DNA of 64,000 nt from Hermatobates lingyangjiaoensis (Eukaryota > Arthropoda > Insecta > Hemiptera > Hermatobatidae): the NCBI GenBank assembly GCA_026182355.1, contig JAPFBL010000069.1:1338001-1402000 (forward strand), written 5' to 3'. Below the pieces are notes generated by a model, which had not been told where the DNA came from, searched no databases, and saw nothing but the letters and a program-made list of their open reading frames with translations. Both the position numbers and the translations under genes were made by a program. Below, one piece after another: positions 1 to 11,639 of the stretch (positions are counted from its first letter, which is position 1; the number at the start of each line of letters is the position of its first letter).

Positions 1-489
1 AGTTTCCTTACTGAACCAACAAAATGCGTACCTCTTTTGAATTATCGTCGTAAACAATGGCATAAGCTATTATCCACTGTTTTACTATACAAGCAAACTA
101 TACAAGGTAAGGTAATAGTAAATATGTTATTTTACACAGAGTAGTTAAATGTATATACATTTTAATCTATCATTCTTTATGTGAAACTGCCGTCTTTTAT
201 AAGTTATATGTTTCATATTCTAGCACTTCATCATTAATTAATTGTTCTGTTTTACGATATTTTCAAACATTTCCTGTAAATAATTGGTGAATAGAAATGT
301 TTCATTGATTATTTTGATTGAATCTTTTAATCATATAACACCAATATGATGGTGAAAAAGAAGAAAGGTGTTTTGAGTTTGTTTGGTCACCTGCTAGCTC
401 TAAGGACAGGCAATAATAGTCTAAAAGAGTCACGAAACATTGCGGTACGCGAAAGCACATTGAGCCAGTAATGGTTGCTCACACCTCAG
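1..489. other. AT-rich non-coding DNA
   Basis: No open frame of useful length, no repeat shared with the rest of the window and no RNA-like signal was seen. Confidence 0.5.
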
Positions 490-815
490 CGTCATTTCAT
501 TTCATAGCTTTAGTTAGAAGCGTGTAGTGGGTAATTTAGAAAACTGGTATTGCATGGGGTCCTAAAGGGAGGGTGGGCGCTAAAGTGGCTGGGAACCAAA
601 AAGGGGGGGGGGGGGATTTTCGGCCGTTCACATAAAGCGTCGGTCATAAAAAGATAAAGCCAATAAATTTGGCTAGGTGGGCAGGGCGAGGTAGAAGGCG
701 AGACATGACCGCCTGACGGACAAGTTTCCTCTCTAAACCGCACCATCTCAATTCCATTTTTGGACAATACACACAACAACCTGCTCCTCTTTTCTATCAA
801 AACTGGTATACATCA
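490..815. other. GC-elevated segment with a G13 tract
   Basis: This stretch is clearly richer in G and C than its surroundings and contains a run of 13 G at 603-615. A 96-codon open frame crosses it on the minus strand, but its translation is proline/serine-rich from homopolymers and resembles no family I know. It could be an old exon, a promoter or a decayed repeat; nothing decides between these. Confidence 0.3.
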
Positions 816-2261
816 CAGTATTTTACAAGTAAAAGTATTAATTGTAACTTATTTTCAATAATACAAATTGATTTTTTTACTGAATGAAAGATCGACCTTG
901 AGATTTTAACTCCATTCCATTAACCATCTTTCAAAGGCCTACAAGATCGGAATCTTTTTTTTCAATCTAACGATCAAACTGTCACTACAGCATTTGACTG
1001 ACGCATCTGGTAATCCCAAATTGTCAGTTTATCTTCAAGCAGCAGACAGCGAATTCAGTTAATTCAATAAAGCGAAAGCTCTCTTATTTCCATTTAACGC
1101 CAAATCTCCTAAAGCATTCATCTAGCAGAAATAATTTACACAAATTATTAACATTAAATATTCAAATTGTAATAAATCACATAAAAACCGCACTTTTATA
1201 AGTAGTAATCACCATAAAACCCGATAATTAAATAAATAATATTAAAGATTAATTTTTAAAATAAAACTCAAATGACGATTTAACAAAAAAAAAGTCAGAT
1301 GTCATATGTATTTAAAGTATATATATTCAAGTAACCCATACCACTTATTGACACCTATAGACTCTTTCTTTTAGAAGTGCACAAATACGTTATGGTATTA
1401 CCATGTTGTTTTAATATTCTCATTAAAATAACAAAATAAGACAAGAGCGTCACGAATGCCTTAGCTATTGCCCATCACATTTCTCCTTTTAAAAGCACTT
1501 TCCAGTACGTAGCCGTTATGCTTTCGACAATTAGCATACTTAAAAAAAAAAGATTTACATAATGAGATGATTAACCTGGACACAAAAGAATATTAACATG
1601 TTCTAAAGATAACTTTTAGAGGTTCCCGGTCATTTCTTTTATATCAAAGCCGTATAAAGCGCATATTTTTTTCCATCTATTGATATTTGTTCCAAGAATA
1701 TTTGACAAGTTCTCTATATGCACATTATCCACCATTATAAAACTGTTTAATATATTTTCGATAATAAACAAAATTATGAAAATTATATGTATTTAATATT
1801 ATTTTATTTTAATAAAAAAAAACTGACATCCATAGAAAATACAATGGATATTAAAAACACGTTGATAATGTGAGAGTCTAAAAAGTCATATGGACTAAAG
1901 AAATTAGAGTGTCCCGTAATGTAAGAAACTAGCAAGAAGAAAAACCAAAAATTTGAATTATTATAGATTCTAAAATGATATATATTAAATTACTGGGTTA
2001 TATATTCATCAAAGTATGGATCGTATTTTAATTTAAAAATATTAAACATTAATTTTCCTTGAATACCCAAAATAGAATAAATTTAATAAGAATAATTAGA
2101 ACTTCAATCCAAGGAGGATATCTAAAAACACTTAATAAGTACGGATTAAAGCAACTTTTAATCAAGGAAGAAATTTAATTATTAGTCATTTTATAAAACA
2201 ATAATTAATTATTTCTTACTTATAAATTTCCCCTCAAGTCTGTATTAATAATTTTGACTTT
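816..2261. other. AT-rich non-coding DNA, nothing recognised
   Basis: Short A and T runs and many stops in all frames. No element shared with the rest of the window was found. Confidence 0.5.
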
Positions 2262-2560
2262 TCTTGAAAGTATTGTGATTGTGAAAAAACTCGATCTTGA
2301 GAATTTGAGGGGCATATATGTTTTGAGGTCCCCAAAGTCCATTATTTGATGTTTTTTTCGTTGATGCCTACGGATATATGTGTTTTGACGCAAAACAGTT
2401 AATTATGAAAAATTAAAATGTTATCAAAAAATTAGGCATAAAATTAGTAATTTACAAAAAAAATTTGGTATAATGTAAAAGGAATAAGCTATAAAAACTG
2501 AAAATTCATCCTCGACTAATGAATCACCTGGTTTACCTATAGGATTTGTTTGTATCAACA
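2262..2560 (+). mobile_element. Diverged fragment of the long-TIR DNA transposon family
   Basis: The segment from 2272 (GTGATTGTGAAAAAACTCGA) follows the left terminal repeat of the transposon at 23919, including the shared stretch TGTTTTGAGGTCCC at about 2319. From about 2390 it continues with sequence resembling 24545-24740 of that element (TTTTGACG, then AATGAATCACCTG). The G-rich repeat and roughly 500 bp of the full element are missing between these parts, so this is an internally deleted, diverged derivative. The far end could not be placed. Confidence 0.6.
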
Positions 2561-3495
2561 TGTTGTAAATATCAACACAATTCAAACATGTTCATGGTAT
2601 TAAGGAACTGCCTGAAAAATGCTCTCATCAAAACTATATGTTGTAGCCGTGAACTAAACTAATTTTTAGATATTTATTTCAATATTGTGATTTATGGCCA
2701 AAATTAAAAATAGCTATATCAAAAAAAATATTCCACAATAATTCATAGTGTATCACCACAGAAGGTCTTTTTTTCTTTTTTGTACTACTTAATTCACTAA
2801 AATTGTGAACAATTTACTTCCTATCAGCTAGATTCTTTTACCAATGATGCATGACATTATCAGAACGTTCCCTTTTTATAATAATTCACTAAATAGTTAT
2901 TTATATTTAAATGTTGAAATAACCTTGCCCCGATAGTTACAAAATATTTATATAATGAAACGATGTAAAATCTCCCTTGTTTATTTAATTATACATGATA
3001 GAATAAATAATATTATTAGATATCGTGTTTGTCTATTTTATTGACCTATACATCATCAACTGAAAACTGCTAATAAACTAATTATGCTCTCACATCCAAA
3101 AAATTCATAGTGCATATGCGATGGATTTATGTATATTTATTTGCCCCTAACTATGATGTTCCAGAGTGTCAATTCACTGTGATATGTTGCACGGAATTTT
3201 CAACAAAGTCATGTTATACTAAACATTGATCATGTATTGGCAGTTTTGCCAGTTTAATTGAAAACATTTAGCGAAATATTCTAGATACTTTAATATGAAG
3301 CATGATATTATGATATACTACACTATATATAGTATAGTATACTATGTTATTATAACATGTAATACCTTGTGTGGAGCATGTTTCAATAAAGAATTTTTTT
3401 AAAAAAAAGAAGTATACTATTTATGGTAAAGTATACTATACTGGTATACTATGAAGCACTATATTTTAATATAAAATTACTTTTTTCTTTGTTAT
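2561..3495. other. AT-rich DNA with nested TATACTA palindromes
   Basis: Between about 3305 and 3455 the sequence is built from repeated ATAGTATACTAT-type palindromes. The rest shows nothing recognisable. Confidence 0.4.
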
Positions 3496-3497
3496 TT

Positions 3498-3801
3498 AAA
3501 CCGATCCTCTAGCAGGTGTTAACGTAAACAGTTTACCGGCTATTTCTTTGATCAGTGATTCTGTAGATTCTATATTGGGTGTCCTAAATTTTGCCTAACT
3601 CAAGTGCATTTCGATTAGGGATCTTTAACGAGTACTGACATCATACAGGCTCGGGAACGACTGCTTAACATCCTCTCCGAGGGACGATGTACTCAGATTT
3701 ATTAACCACCCGCGTGAATAAATCGAGTGACAGGTGAGGATGGAACCCTGGACTACCAGCCCAAAGGCGAGTACGTTAACTACTGAGCTAACCTGTCCCC
3801 C
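3498..3801 (-). mobile_element. tRNA-derived SINE, tail type 2
   Basis: On the minus strand the element begins with a tRNA-like head: box A region TTAGCTCAGTAG at about 3784-3795 and a box B-like GGTTCCATCC at about 3741-3750. The conserved body follows, including a TTCACGCGGGTGGTTAA-type stem, CGTTCCCGAGCCTGTATGAT near 3655 and a GATCCCTAATCG-type stretch. Its 3' tail near 3500-3560 (ending AGAGGATCGGTTT on the minus strand) matches the copy at 16168-16486 but not the copy at 29434, so this is a distinct tail type. Body identity to the 29434 copy is high enough to call the same family. Confidence 0.85.
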
Positions 3802-4403
3802 TTATATCAATGGTTTTCTTTTTCCATTTTTCACCTCAATCCAAGAAGACTCCAGCCTTACTAGTAGAAGCCAGCTGGTACATGAGGCCTTACATATTAT
3901 ATACAAACATTGAGTGTATTCTAAAGACTTAAGTATGACCACACGAGACAAATTGTGAATAAGATACATATTTTAATATGTAAACACCTATGATAGTATA
4001 AAAGAACTTATTTCATTTCGGTATGAATTAGGAAGACATCTGATATGAATTAGTTAATTTCTGATATTGAAATGTTCGTTAATAACCATCAAATCCGCTC
4101 TGTTACCACAGTCCCTTTCACACTACTTGATAAACTTATCTTGCCATATGCTACTCTCGGAGGCAGTCTTGTTTTATAACCAGTCAAGAGAAGATAATTC
4201 AGTAAAATAGTACGTTTCAATATAACAATATATAAACAGGCTGTATTGCACTCCTAGTAATATTATTATTCCTCAATTATAATTAATACTCACTCAAAAA
4301 TACCATTTCTTAAATAATAAACAAAGGTATTTATAAATATTAGGAGCTAGCAGGACTTAGACATAAAACCTAAACTGCTGAGAAGAAAGAGTGACAAAAC
4401 CAC
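3802..4403. other. AT-rich non-coding DNA, nothing recognised
   Basis: No gene, RNA or repeat shared with other parts of the window was seen. Confidence 0.45.
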
Positions 4404-4404
4404 T

Positions 4405-4512
4405 AATTTAGGTCGAATAGTTTGCTTAAAACGTGACCATCAAGCCATCATAAGCCGATGCAAACAGTCCTAGGACGACCCTAACCTAAACAGTTTTCTT
4501 GCTCTTATTCTT
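4405..4512 (+). repeat. Dispersed ~105 bp repeat, copy 1
   Basis: Matches 5318-5432 in the same orientation: both contain GGTCGAATA, a CCATCAAGCC / CCATATTGCC block, CTAGGACGA and the closing CCTAAACAGTTTTCTT. Spacing is preserved with scattered substitutions. The family is not known to me. Both copies lie next to the ATCTTTCAACC module, so they may be part of the same PLE-derived unit. Confidence 0.6.
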
Positions 4513-4650
4513 CAAACATCTTAACACTCCAACAACTTCTGGCTTACCAAAGAAATTCATATTTATTCTTCTTGAGAAAGTCACTAATAATATTCTTTAA
4601 ATATATATATACATATATATATATTTAAATATATATATACATATATATAT

Positions 4651-4766
4651 AAAGATTTCACATAAACACGTGAACTAACAATCAATCATCAAACCACAAT
4701 ATGAAATGGGAAAACAAGACTAAGATCTTTCAACCGTAACAAGCGGTCTTCGTCAGAGTCAAAAAG
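4651..4766 (-). mobile_element. PLE-type module A (hammerhead-like motif)
   Basis: The module starts against a (TA)n tract with AGATTTCACATAAACACGTG and ends in the core CTGACGA...GGTTGAAAG on the minus strand (4724-4757). The same unit recurs many times (27.7, 30.5, 35.1, 43.2-44.0, 45.5 kb). The CTGANGA...GAAA core resembles the hammerhead ribozyme core reported in PLE terminal repeats. Assignment to PLE is by that resemblance and by a similar core at the C-terminal end of the PLE relic at 40457-41061. Confidence 0.55.
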
Positions 4767-4954
4767 ATATATATATGTAGTCAAATTCAATATATATATA
4801 TATTGACCATAGTTTATGTAGCAGTTTGTCATAAAGGTGTGAGTGGAAAAAACAATTAGAAAAAATGACGTATTTTTCTGTATCATTGTCTTTGCTGGAG
4901 TTCCATTTTACATTATTATGACTATTGCTTGGTATAAGTGCAAACCATCGATTC

Positions 4955-5075
4955 CAATCAAAAATATAGTAGTCAGGTAAAAAACAGATAAAAACACTTA
5001 CGGTGTCTAACTTTTGTTACTACCGTCATCAGGAGGAAAAAGAGATGGAAGAATCATCTGTGCGATTGATGTGAT
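4955..5075 (-). mobile_element. PLE-type module B
   Basis: Read on the minus strand, CCTGATGACGGTAG is followed by AAAAGTTAGACACC and a GTAAGTG donor-like site, then a pyrimidine-rich stretch. This is the pattern of the copies at 29854-30010, 36440-36600 and 39346-39478. It is a diverged copy. Confidence 0.5.
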
Positions 5076-5317
5076 AGTTTGAAATGGACATAGTTGGCAC
5101 TTCATCGACCTTCTAGACTTCTTTGCGTTTTTCCTACAAATCATTTTACTACGTAAATTGATTCGTAATAGATTCAGTCAATATATATTTAAAAGTACTT
5201 CAGAAAGTGAAAACGATCATCCAAAAAATTAATAATAAGTTTAAATATATATATGAACGTTTAAGCCACAGAAAGAAATCCAGAAATGAGAATTTGATCT
5301 TTCAACCAAAACAACTG

Positions 5318-5432
5318 GTCTTCTAATTTGGGTCGAATAATTTGTTTAAAATGTCACCATATTGCCATCAAAATCCGGTGAAAAGAATTCTAGGACGAAA
5401 CTGACCTAAACAGTTTTCTTATTCGTTTAAAA
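5318..5432 (+). repeat. Dispersed ~105 bp repeat, copy 2
   Basis: Second copy of the repeat at 4405-4512. Immediately upstream (5294-5317) is the remnant TTTGATCTTTCAACC... of module A, so the two sequences probably travelled together. Confidence 0.6.
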
Positions 5433-5880
5433 TATAAAAAATAATTGAACAAATTAATATTTGGTTCACTGTATAAATCTATGCCAATCCTGAGTTACAC
5501 ATGGGCTAAAAGAAGCAAAATTGGATATCTCGTATGGTCATTTGAATAATCCATTGGAATTAGACTCAGTATTAATGGGAACAGCCTTCGCTACCAGGGT
5601 TCAACTCTAGCAGATAATGTCGTCCTTATTATTTCTGGAACTAGGTCTTTTATCCTGACACTCCCAGTCTTTTGTTTCCTTTATTTACCCTTTACGGTAT
5701 CAACATACTTCTTTCTTCCTCCCTTCTTTATTAACATCAAACGTTCAATTTTGCTTGTTTCAGTTCGTGTGACTCCGAGATGCACCAACTGTATTGGCTG
5801 TATGATGTTAGTCCTGTTTTTGAAAGTCTTACTGTGATTTAGATGTCAATTTTTATTTAACGTATTTAGTATGAAATCTT
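5433..5880. other. Non-coding DNA, nothing recognised
   Basis: No open frame, RNA signal or shared repeat was identified. Confidence 0.4.
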
Positions 5881-5882
5881 GT

Positions 5883-6051
<169 letters not shown>

Positions 6052-6053
<2 letters not shown>

Positions 6054-6357
6054 GATTGAATTTACGGCCTATTGTTTTTTTAATTAATTTTTTGGATAAC
6101 TTTTCCAAAGCCCTTAATATTTTTTTAAATTCACAAGGAACTAGGTAGATTAACTCACCATACGTTTGGTTTTCAAGGTTATATTTTTTCCAACGTTTCG
6201 GTCGTCTTCGACCATCTTCAGGGGGTAACTTGTACCACCTATATACATATCTAAAAAAAAATTATTAAAAATAATTGTGAATTTAAAAAGATATTAAGGG
6301 CTTTGGAAAAGTTATCCAAAAAAAATTAAAAAAACAATAGACCATAAATTCAATCTG
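6052..6357. repeat. Inverted repeat enclosing a PLE-type motif
   Basis: The arms 6052-6136 and 6275-6357 are near-perfect reverse complements (for example CCAAAGCCCTTAATAT against ATATTAAGGGCTTTGG) separated by 138 bp. The spacer holds, on the minus strand, CCCTGAAGATGGTCG followed by CGACCGAAACGTTGG (6191-6225), a motif of the PLE-type class seen elsewhere here. The left arm begins right where the (TG)n tract ends. Confidence 0.8.
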
Positions 6358-6699
6358 ACATGTAGTTTTATATATTGAGGATTAGGGTACAAATCCTCAA
6401 ACAAATCCCCGAGTCTAATCCCGTGTCACCCTTAGAGCTCTGAAGAGGCATTCATATGCCTCCTTGGGCTTGCTCTCCTTCTGGTCTTAACCTCTACCGT
6501 TAATTATTATTTTGATTATTATTATATTTCCCCCCTCATAGATTATATTTTTTCTTTTTTAATTTTATTTGCATTCTTATTGGTGTCTTCATTATTATTT
6601 CGTATTATATATTTTTTATCTTGTTTTGGAGGGATTTCTATTTTTCTTCTCCTCCGCTGGGAGGCAGCATTGCGGTGGTTCCACTAGTTACTCTGGAGG
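6358..6699. other. Non-coding DNA, nothing recognised
   Basis: T-rich; contains a GAGCTCTGAAGAGGCATTCA segment of slightly higher GC, but no identifiable element. Confidence 0.4.
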
Positions 6700-6814
6700 C
6701 CAGTAGCAGTTTGCTTCTCAACGCGAGTACTTTGCACTTCTTCCCGATGACGACGGATGTCGAAATATCGAAGTGAGTTCTGTAGTGACTTTCTGTGTTC
6801 TTCCTTATGTGTTA

Positions 6815-6818
<4 letters not shown>
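6700..6818 (+). mobile_element. PLE-type module C
   Basis: CCGATGACGACGGATGTCG followed by AAATATCGAAGTGAGTTC (6744-6780): a short GAC/GTC hairpin, the AAAT core and a GTGAGT donor-like site, ending at a (TA)n tract at 6819. The same order occurs at 29060, 29295 and (inverted) 41440-41560. Confidence 0.5.

Positions 6819-6860
<42 letters not shown>
6819..6860. repeat. (TA)n microsatellite
   Basis: About 21 uninterrupted TA units directly after module C. Confidence 0.97.
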
Positions 6861-6862
<2 letters not shown>

Positions 6863-7300
6863 TATGTACATTTCAATTTTTAATTTTTGTTGTTTTCTTG
6901 GTTCACTCGTGAACCAAGAAAAGTACCAAGAAAATTACAATTACCTGTGAAATAACTTGTACCACTAATACACATTTTTTTTTTGCTCAAGTTGACTTAC
7001 CGTACAAAACCACTGTGAGTATTTCAAGGGTTTTCCAGCACTTAATACCATTTTTTTTTTTAGAAAAAATGAATACACACTCTCTGCTACATTATATTCA
7101 ACAACACAAAATCGCCGAGCACGCAAGCACAAATCTAACCTTTATATCTCTCACATAAAAACAATACATGCTATATTGTCAAAACTGTGAACATATGATC
7201 TAGACTAGCAAATCAACAAAAAACAGAAAAACAAAAAAAATTGAAATTGGGATATACAGAACGAACGAAATTCAAAAAGTTACTTTACTTTTCATTACAC
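6861..7300. other. Non-coding DNA with a perfect 26 bp palindrome
   Basis: Positions 6895-6920 form TTCTTGGTTCAC-TC-GTGAACCAAGAA, 12 bp perfect arms around a 2 bp centre. No other feature was seen. Confidence 0.5.
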
Positions 7301-7301
7301 C

Positions 7302-7308
7302 TCATATA

Positions 7309-7349
<41 letters not shown>
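7302..7349. repeat. (TA)n microsatellite
   Basis: About 22 TA units with one interruption. Confidence 0.95.
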
Positions 7350-7351
<2 letters not shown>

Positions 7352-8218
7352 CAGACACTGAACATTAAGGGCTAAGCAAATTAGATACTACAACAGATGT
7401 TTCTTAAAGAGTTTGTTATAAGAGAAGATCAGAATAAGATAAGATGAATAGGGACAGATGTATTCAATCTGACATATCAATGTGAAGTTTGAGTCATCTT
7501 CGGTATATTAGGCTAATTACAACCGCCTCACTTCATCAACACATCTTATCGTATGCTGATTATGAATTTTTTCCCAAAAATTGGTCGTAGAACTGGGAGA
7601 GATGTGATCACTCTAGCATGTCAAAGCCAAAGTTATAAAAAAAGTAAATTAAACCACCAAGGTGCTGGAATAATTTATTTATAATTAAATTATTTTTGTA
7701 ACGTCTGAAGTGATTAGATAGAATTACGTTTACAAGTAATTGCGACACGCACATCGTTACAATGAGTTCTTCTTTCGATAATGGGAGAGATTCATGAAAT
7801 CGCCTGCAGATCCACTAGAGTGGAACAGTTTCCATACCACAAACTCTGCATAATTATTTTACATTTTTCAATGTTTTTATACATTTTTATATACAATAAT
7901 TATTAAATTAAGTTCAACATTTACTAAAAAAATCATATAATGGGACAAAAAAAAACCAACTAAATTCGCAACAACTTAACTTTAATAGTCATGCAATCTC
8001 ATTGTAATTAAGCTGAAATTATGAAATGCGGAAATAAAATATATTTCGACTGAAAATCGAATTAAGAAGCAACAATGTGGCATATTCCAGTAGGGCTTAT
8101 AAACGTCCACTGTTTGAGACTATGACCTTCAGCTCGTCATTGACTATGAAAACACACACTTGCCCAGACAGAGAGAGAGCAAACATGTGAAATGAAAATC
8201 ATCGTCCAGGTTACACTA
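7350..8218. other. AT-rich non-coding DNA, nothing recognised
   Basis: No open frame, tRNA-like segment or shared repeat was seen. Confidence 0.45.
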
Positions 8219-8350
8219 AGAAATTAAGAAAGGGGAGTAAGATCCGTCAGCCAAAATAACTGTTCTTAAAGGTTCAAGTGTAATACTGTAACTCTGACGA
8301 GGAACGGTTATTTTGGTCGATAGATTTTAGCCCACTTTCTTAATTTCTTT
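8219..8350. mobile_element. Inverted pair of diverged PLE-type A modules
   Basis: Arms 8219-8266 and 8302-8350 are reverse complements (AAGAAATTAAGAAAG against CTTTCTTAATTTCTT, with CCAAAATAACTGTTC between). On the plus strand the right arm carries CTCTGACGAGGAACGG followed by TTTTGGTCGATAGATTTTAG, aligning with the CTCTGACGAAGACCG...GGTTGAAAGATCTTAG core of module A; GAAAG has become CGATAG, so the core is damaged. Confidence 0.6.
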
Positions 8351-8893
8351 CTATAGTTGATACTTAGTCTGCAGAAACCATCATTTATTCCTATGTTTTA
8401 AAAAAAAACTATTTTTTCCTGTGGTCTTTGGGTTTTTAGTGTCCTGTCATGAAACTCTCTCAGAATTATTAGCTTCTTCCTGATACTTTTCACATAGACC
8501 AATAATGCATGTTTCTTCTCAAACATGTTTAGTAAGTTATCGGATTATCTACGTATATGGAGGTATTTTTAGTACTTTTTGTTGAGTTTTCTATTCTTAA
8601 TCGTGAAACTTTCCTCTATGGGATGGCGTGCGATACCACAGAATCATTCCTTCTGACATCGACCTCCGTGCACACTTCCATTCAAGTGCGTCCTATTATT
8701 CATTCCCTTCTATTCCTCAATGCCCCGGCACTCAGTCGAGAGTAAATCTATTCTGTTATTTAAAATATCAGTTTTTTTCTTACAGTTAAGTACTATGTTT
8801 GAGCTAATATTGCGTGAGTTTCAACCTTTGTAGCCATTTGACTATTTTTGTCCCTAAATCCTTTTTCTTTAGTTGTGTTTATACTCCTTTCAG
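8351..8893. other. Non-coding or unresolved, GC slightly raised from 8620
   Basis: An open frame from about 8622 to 8747 includes a stretch (His-Ser-Ser-Ala-Ser-Tyr-Tyr) with normal amino-acid composition, but matches no family I recognise. The T-rich part before it shows nothing. Confidence 0.25.
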
Positions 8894-9298
8894 GAACCGG
8901 TTTACGCTTTCATACCAACAGATACATTGCAAGAAGAAGATCCTACTTGATGCATACTAAAGTGATGTTTGTTCCCGGAGGGCATTCTCCAGACTTGTAC
9001 CTGAATTCAACTCAGAAGCATATTAGCATATACTGGGAGCTTCAACTAATTGCTCAAGGAAGTCACTTGGTGGCGCAGAGCCTCCTTTTAAGATACAGTA
9101 ATCTTTCGGCAAGAGTAGCATGACACTTGGGATAAATGGAAAGAATTTCAGACATTAAAAGTGTCAAGAAAACAAGGCCCACCCATCCCAGCCTACAAGC
9201 CACCTCCTATCGTCTTCCGTCTATCCCTGATGAAATCCTCGGGAAAACCGATTAACTCCTTAAACTGAAGACATTAGTTTCATTTATTAACACAATAA
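8894..9298 (+). other. Possible terminal exon and 3' UTR (weak)
   Basis: A pyrimidine-rich run ending in CAG at 8891-8893 resembles a splice acceptor. In the frame that follows, 18 codons (EPVYAFIPTDTLQEEDPT) lead to TGA at 8948-8950. The next 350 bp are less AT-rich than the neighbourhood and end with AATAAA near 9293. This fits a last exon with a 3' UTR, but no upstream exons can be shown and the peptide is not recognised. An overlapping 91-codon frame (8848-9123) is an alternative reading of the same DNA. Confidence 0.15.
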
Positions 9299-10915
9299 AT
9301 ACGTATCTATTGTAAAATTATTGATTTCATTTTAGAATTTAATTACTAAAATTTATAGTGCGTTTGTTTATCTATGGTACGTTTGTGAGTATGTATGTTC
9401 TATGTCTATCTCTTCTGACGTAACTCATTAAGGCTTAGAATTCTTTTAAAACCTCAGGTTGTTAGAAGTAAACTAATTTATCCCAAACTAGATTTTAATA
9501 GCCTTCATCCCCTGAAGTTACTATAAGCATTTTTTTTTTTATATTTCGTTGGTTTTATTTTTTTGTGCATTTAACCCACCTACAAAACATATTTCAGCGT
9601 GATTTCATTATGTTTAATGCTCATTATGTTCCTTGTGGTGAATCTCTAGAATTTATTCAAAGGTGATTTAAAATTCTAAAACACTTGCAATGAATGGAGC
9701 ATGAATTATCAGCCAACAAACAGCTCATTCTGCCTTGCAATGAAAGTTGGCTATTTGAACATAGGTATGTGTCAATATAATGATACTTTATTCTTGATCT
9801 CCATCTACTTTTACATATAATTATATGTAAATAGATTTTTTCTTCAAACTGATTTATTTAAAAACCCTCTGCATTGTACTAAAATTTAGACAAATTTTTC
9901 AAGTCTGTTTACTGGGAATCTTATAAAACCAATTGAAGAAAAATTCTATATTGACTGAGTTGAAATTCTTTAGGTAAGTAGAATGAAATATAGAAACATT
10001 AGGGTCATGTTTATTTCTCTTCTGCATTCACAGTTCATGAACTGTTCTCAACAGTTCATTTCTGCATTCTGTCCTGCATAGCCAATAAAATCTAGGTCTG
10101 ATTAGAGATAACTCAATTGAAACCTATACAATAATAACATTTTTACAATCTAAGAAGAAAAGAAACAATGGGGTTATGCTGCTCTATAGTCAGTGTGCTA
10201 GCGCTGCTACAAGAGATTTAGAATCTGTAGACCATGGCACGAGATGTTTACCAAGAGCCAGAGAGGAAGATAGAAAAATGCACTCAGCCATTATCAAGAA
10301 ATGGGTAAAGTCATCATGTTTGAGGCTAAGCGATATCTGTTACTAATTAAAGATCCCTACTACAAATAAAAATGAATCTAACTTAATGTATGGCTTCCGA
10401 TATAGAATAGCCTTAAAAGCCATATTGATAATGCTGACCCCATAAAACGAAACGATAAAAAAAAAAACGATCCGCGTATTTTCTTATTAATAACGTGTGC
10501 GGAGTATATGATTGTTTTTAAAAAAAAACATCCCATTTTTTTTTATTAAAACCAATATTGGTTTTTGATTATAAGATATAATAGTCTCACTTTTTTTAAA
10601 AAAAAAAATTCATTTTATTATATCAGTTACATAAAGCTACTTCTTCTGTTCGAAATTTTGATTTAAAAGAGAAAAAAAACTTGTTTTTTTTTCTATATAT
10701 CAAATGGTATTATAATAGAGTAAAATGAATTAAGTTTACAATGGGTTTCTTAAAAATATTTTCAGCAATAGATGATATTGGGCCTATACCTGCCCAATTG
10801 ATCTAATGGATGGCCTGAAATGGCTCGAATAGACTGGGGGCGATTCTTGAGAATTCAGAAAGCCCAATTTAATAAAAAGAAAAACTCTCTTGGCGGGATG
10901 TATTTCAGCGATTTA
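9299..10915. other. AT-rich non-coding DNA, nothing recognised
   Basis: Long A and T homopolymers, especially 10450-10700. A small inverted repeat CAGTTCATGAACTGTT lies at 10031-10046. No gene or shared repeat was found. Confidence 0.45.
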
Positions 10916-11365
10916 AGTAAACAAGAGTAGTGGGAGTTCGTGACTAAATAAATTCAGTGGTTGTCGTTTGTGTTGGCTTTAAGTGGGTGGGATAGATTTA
11001 ACGAAAAGCAGAGGCTTTTTGCCGTAGCCGGGAGTTGTGATTGAATCTATTTCTAATTGCGTTGGGAGACGTTGGAGGATAAATGATCGGGGTGCGTGTG
11101 TGCCTGGTCAAGAGCATTCCAGAACCTGTTCCGTAGGATTCCAATTAGAGTATTGCTCAACTGGGTGCTCCTCATGTTCCGCGCGCTCGCACCGTTAACC
11201 CCGCCAATTACTAGACTTCATTCACTGCTCTGCCCCTACCTTCTTCAACTCTTGCCCTTCGCCCTCCTTTTTCGCTTTTCTATAAAAACATTATGCTCAG
11301 CTATAAAGTACTCCAGCAAACTACCAAATACTTTTGCATTCACTAATAATCAGCGATAACCTGCT
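10916..11365 (+). other. GC-elevated segment with TATA-like box
   Basis: About 10930-11280 is distinctly GC-richer than its flanks and ends in a pyrimidine-rich run followed by TATAAAA at 11281-11287. An open frame at 11096-11359 is Leu/Phe-rich because of that pyrimidine run and is not recognised. It could be a promoter or decayed exon. Confidence 0.2.
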
Positions 11366-11639
11366 GAATGAAATATATTATAATTGCATTTATATCTATA
11401 GGAAAAACCTATTAATCAAAAGATCTCTTCTAATATTATAACTTCGTCCTATGGGGTAAAAATTAATGCTTTTTTCACTTTTATTATGAAAGAACATGAA
11501 TTAATTACAAAAAATTAATTTAAAATAAATTAATTAATTTTGATAATCCGTATTAATAAAACATATATATATGCAAAAGAATCACAATAAATACGTGATG
11601 AATCATGAAGTATAAAAAAAGAAGGAAAAAGGACAACAT

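Noticed and set aside
3305..3455. Origin-like or regulatory palindromes
   Set aside because: TATACTA repeats are low-complexity AT DNA and no protein-binding pattern is evident.
4689..4886. Minus-strand frame with DSDEDRLLRLKDL, also encoded at 30378-30632
   Set aside because: The peptide is conserved because the nucleotide motif of module A is repeated. Frames are short and end in (TA)n or random sequence. It may descend from a PLE C-terminus but is not a gene now.
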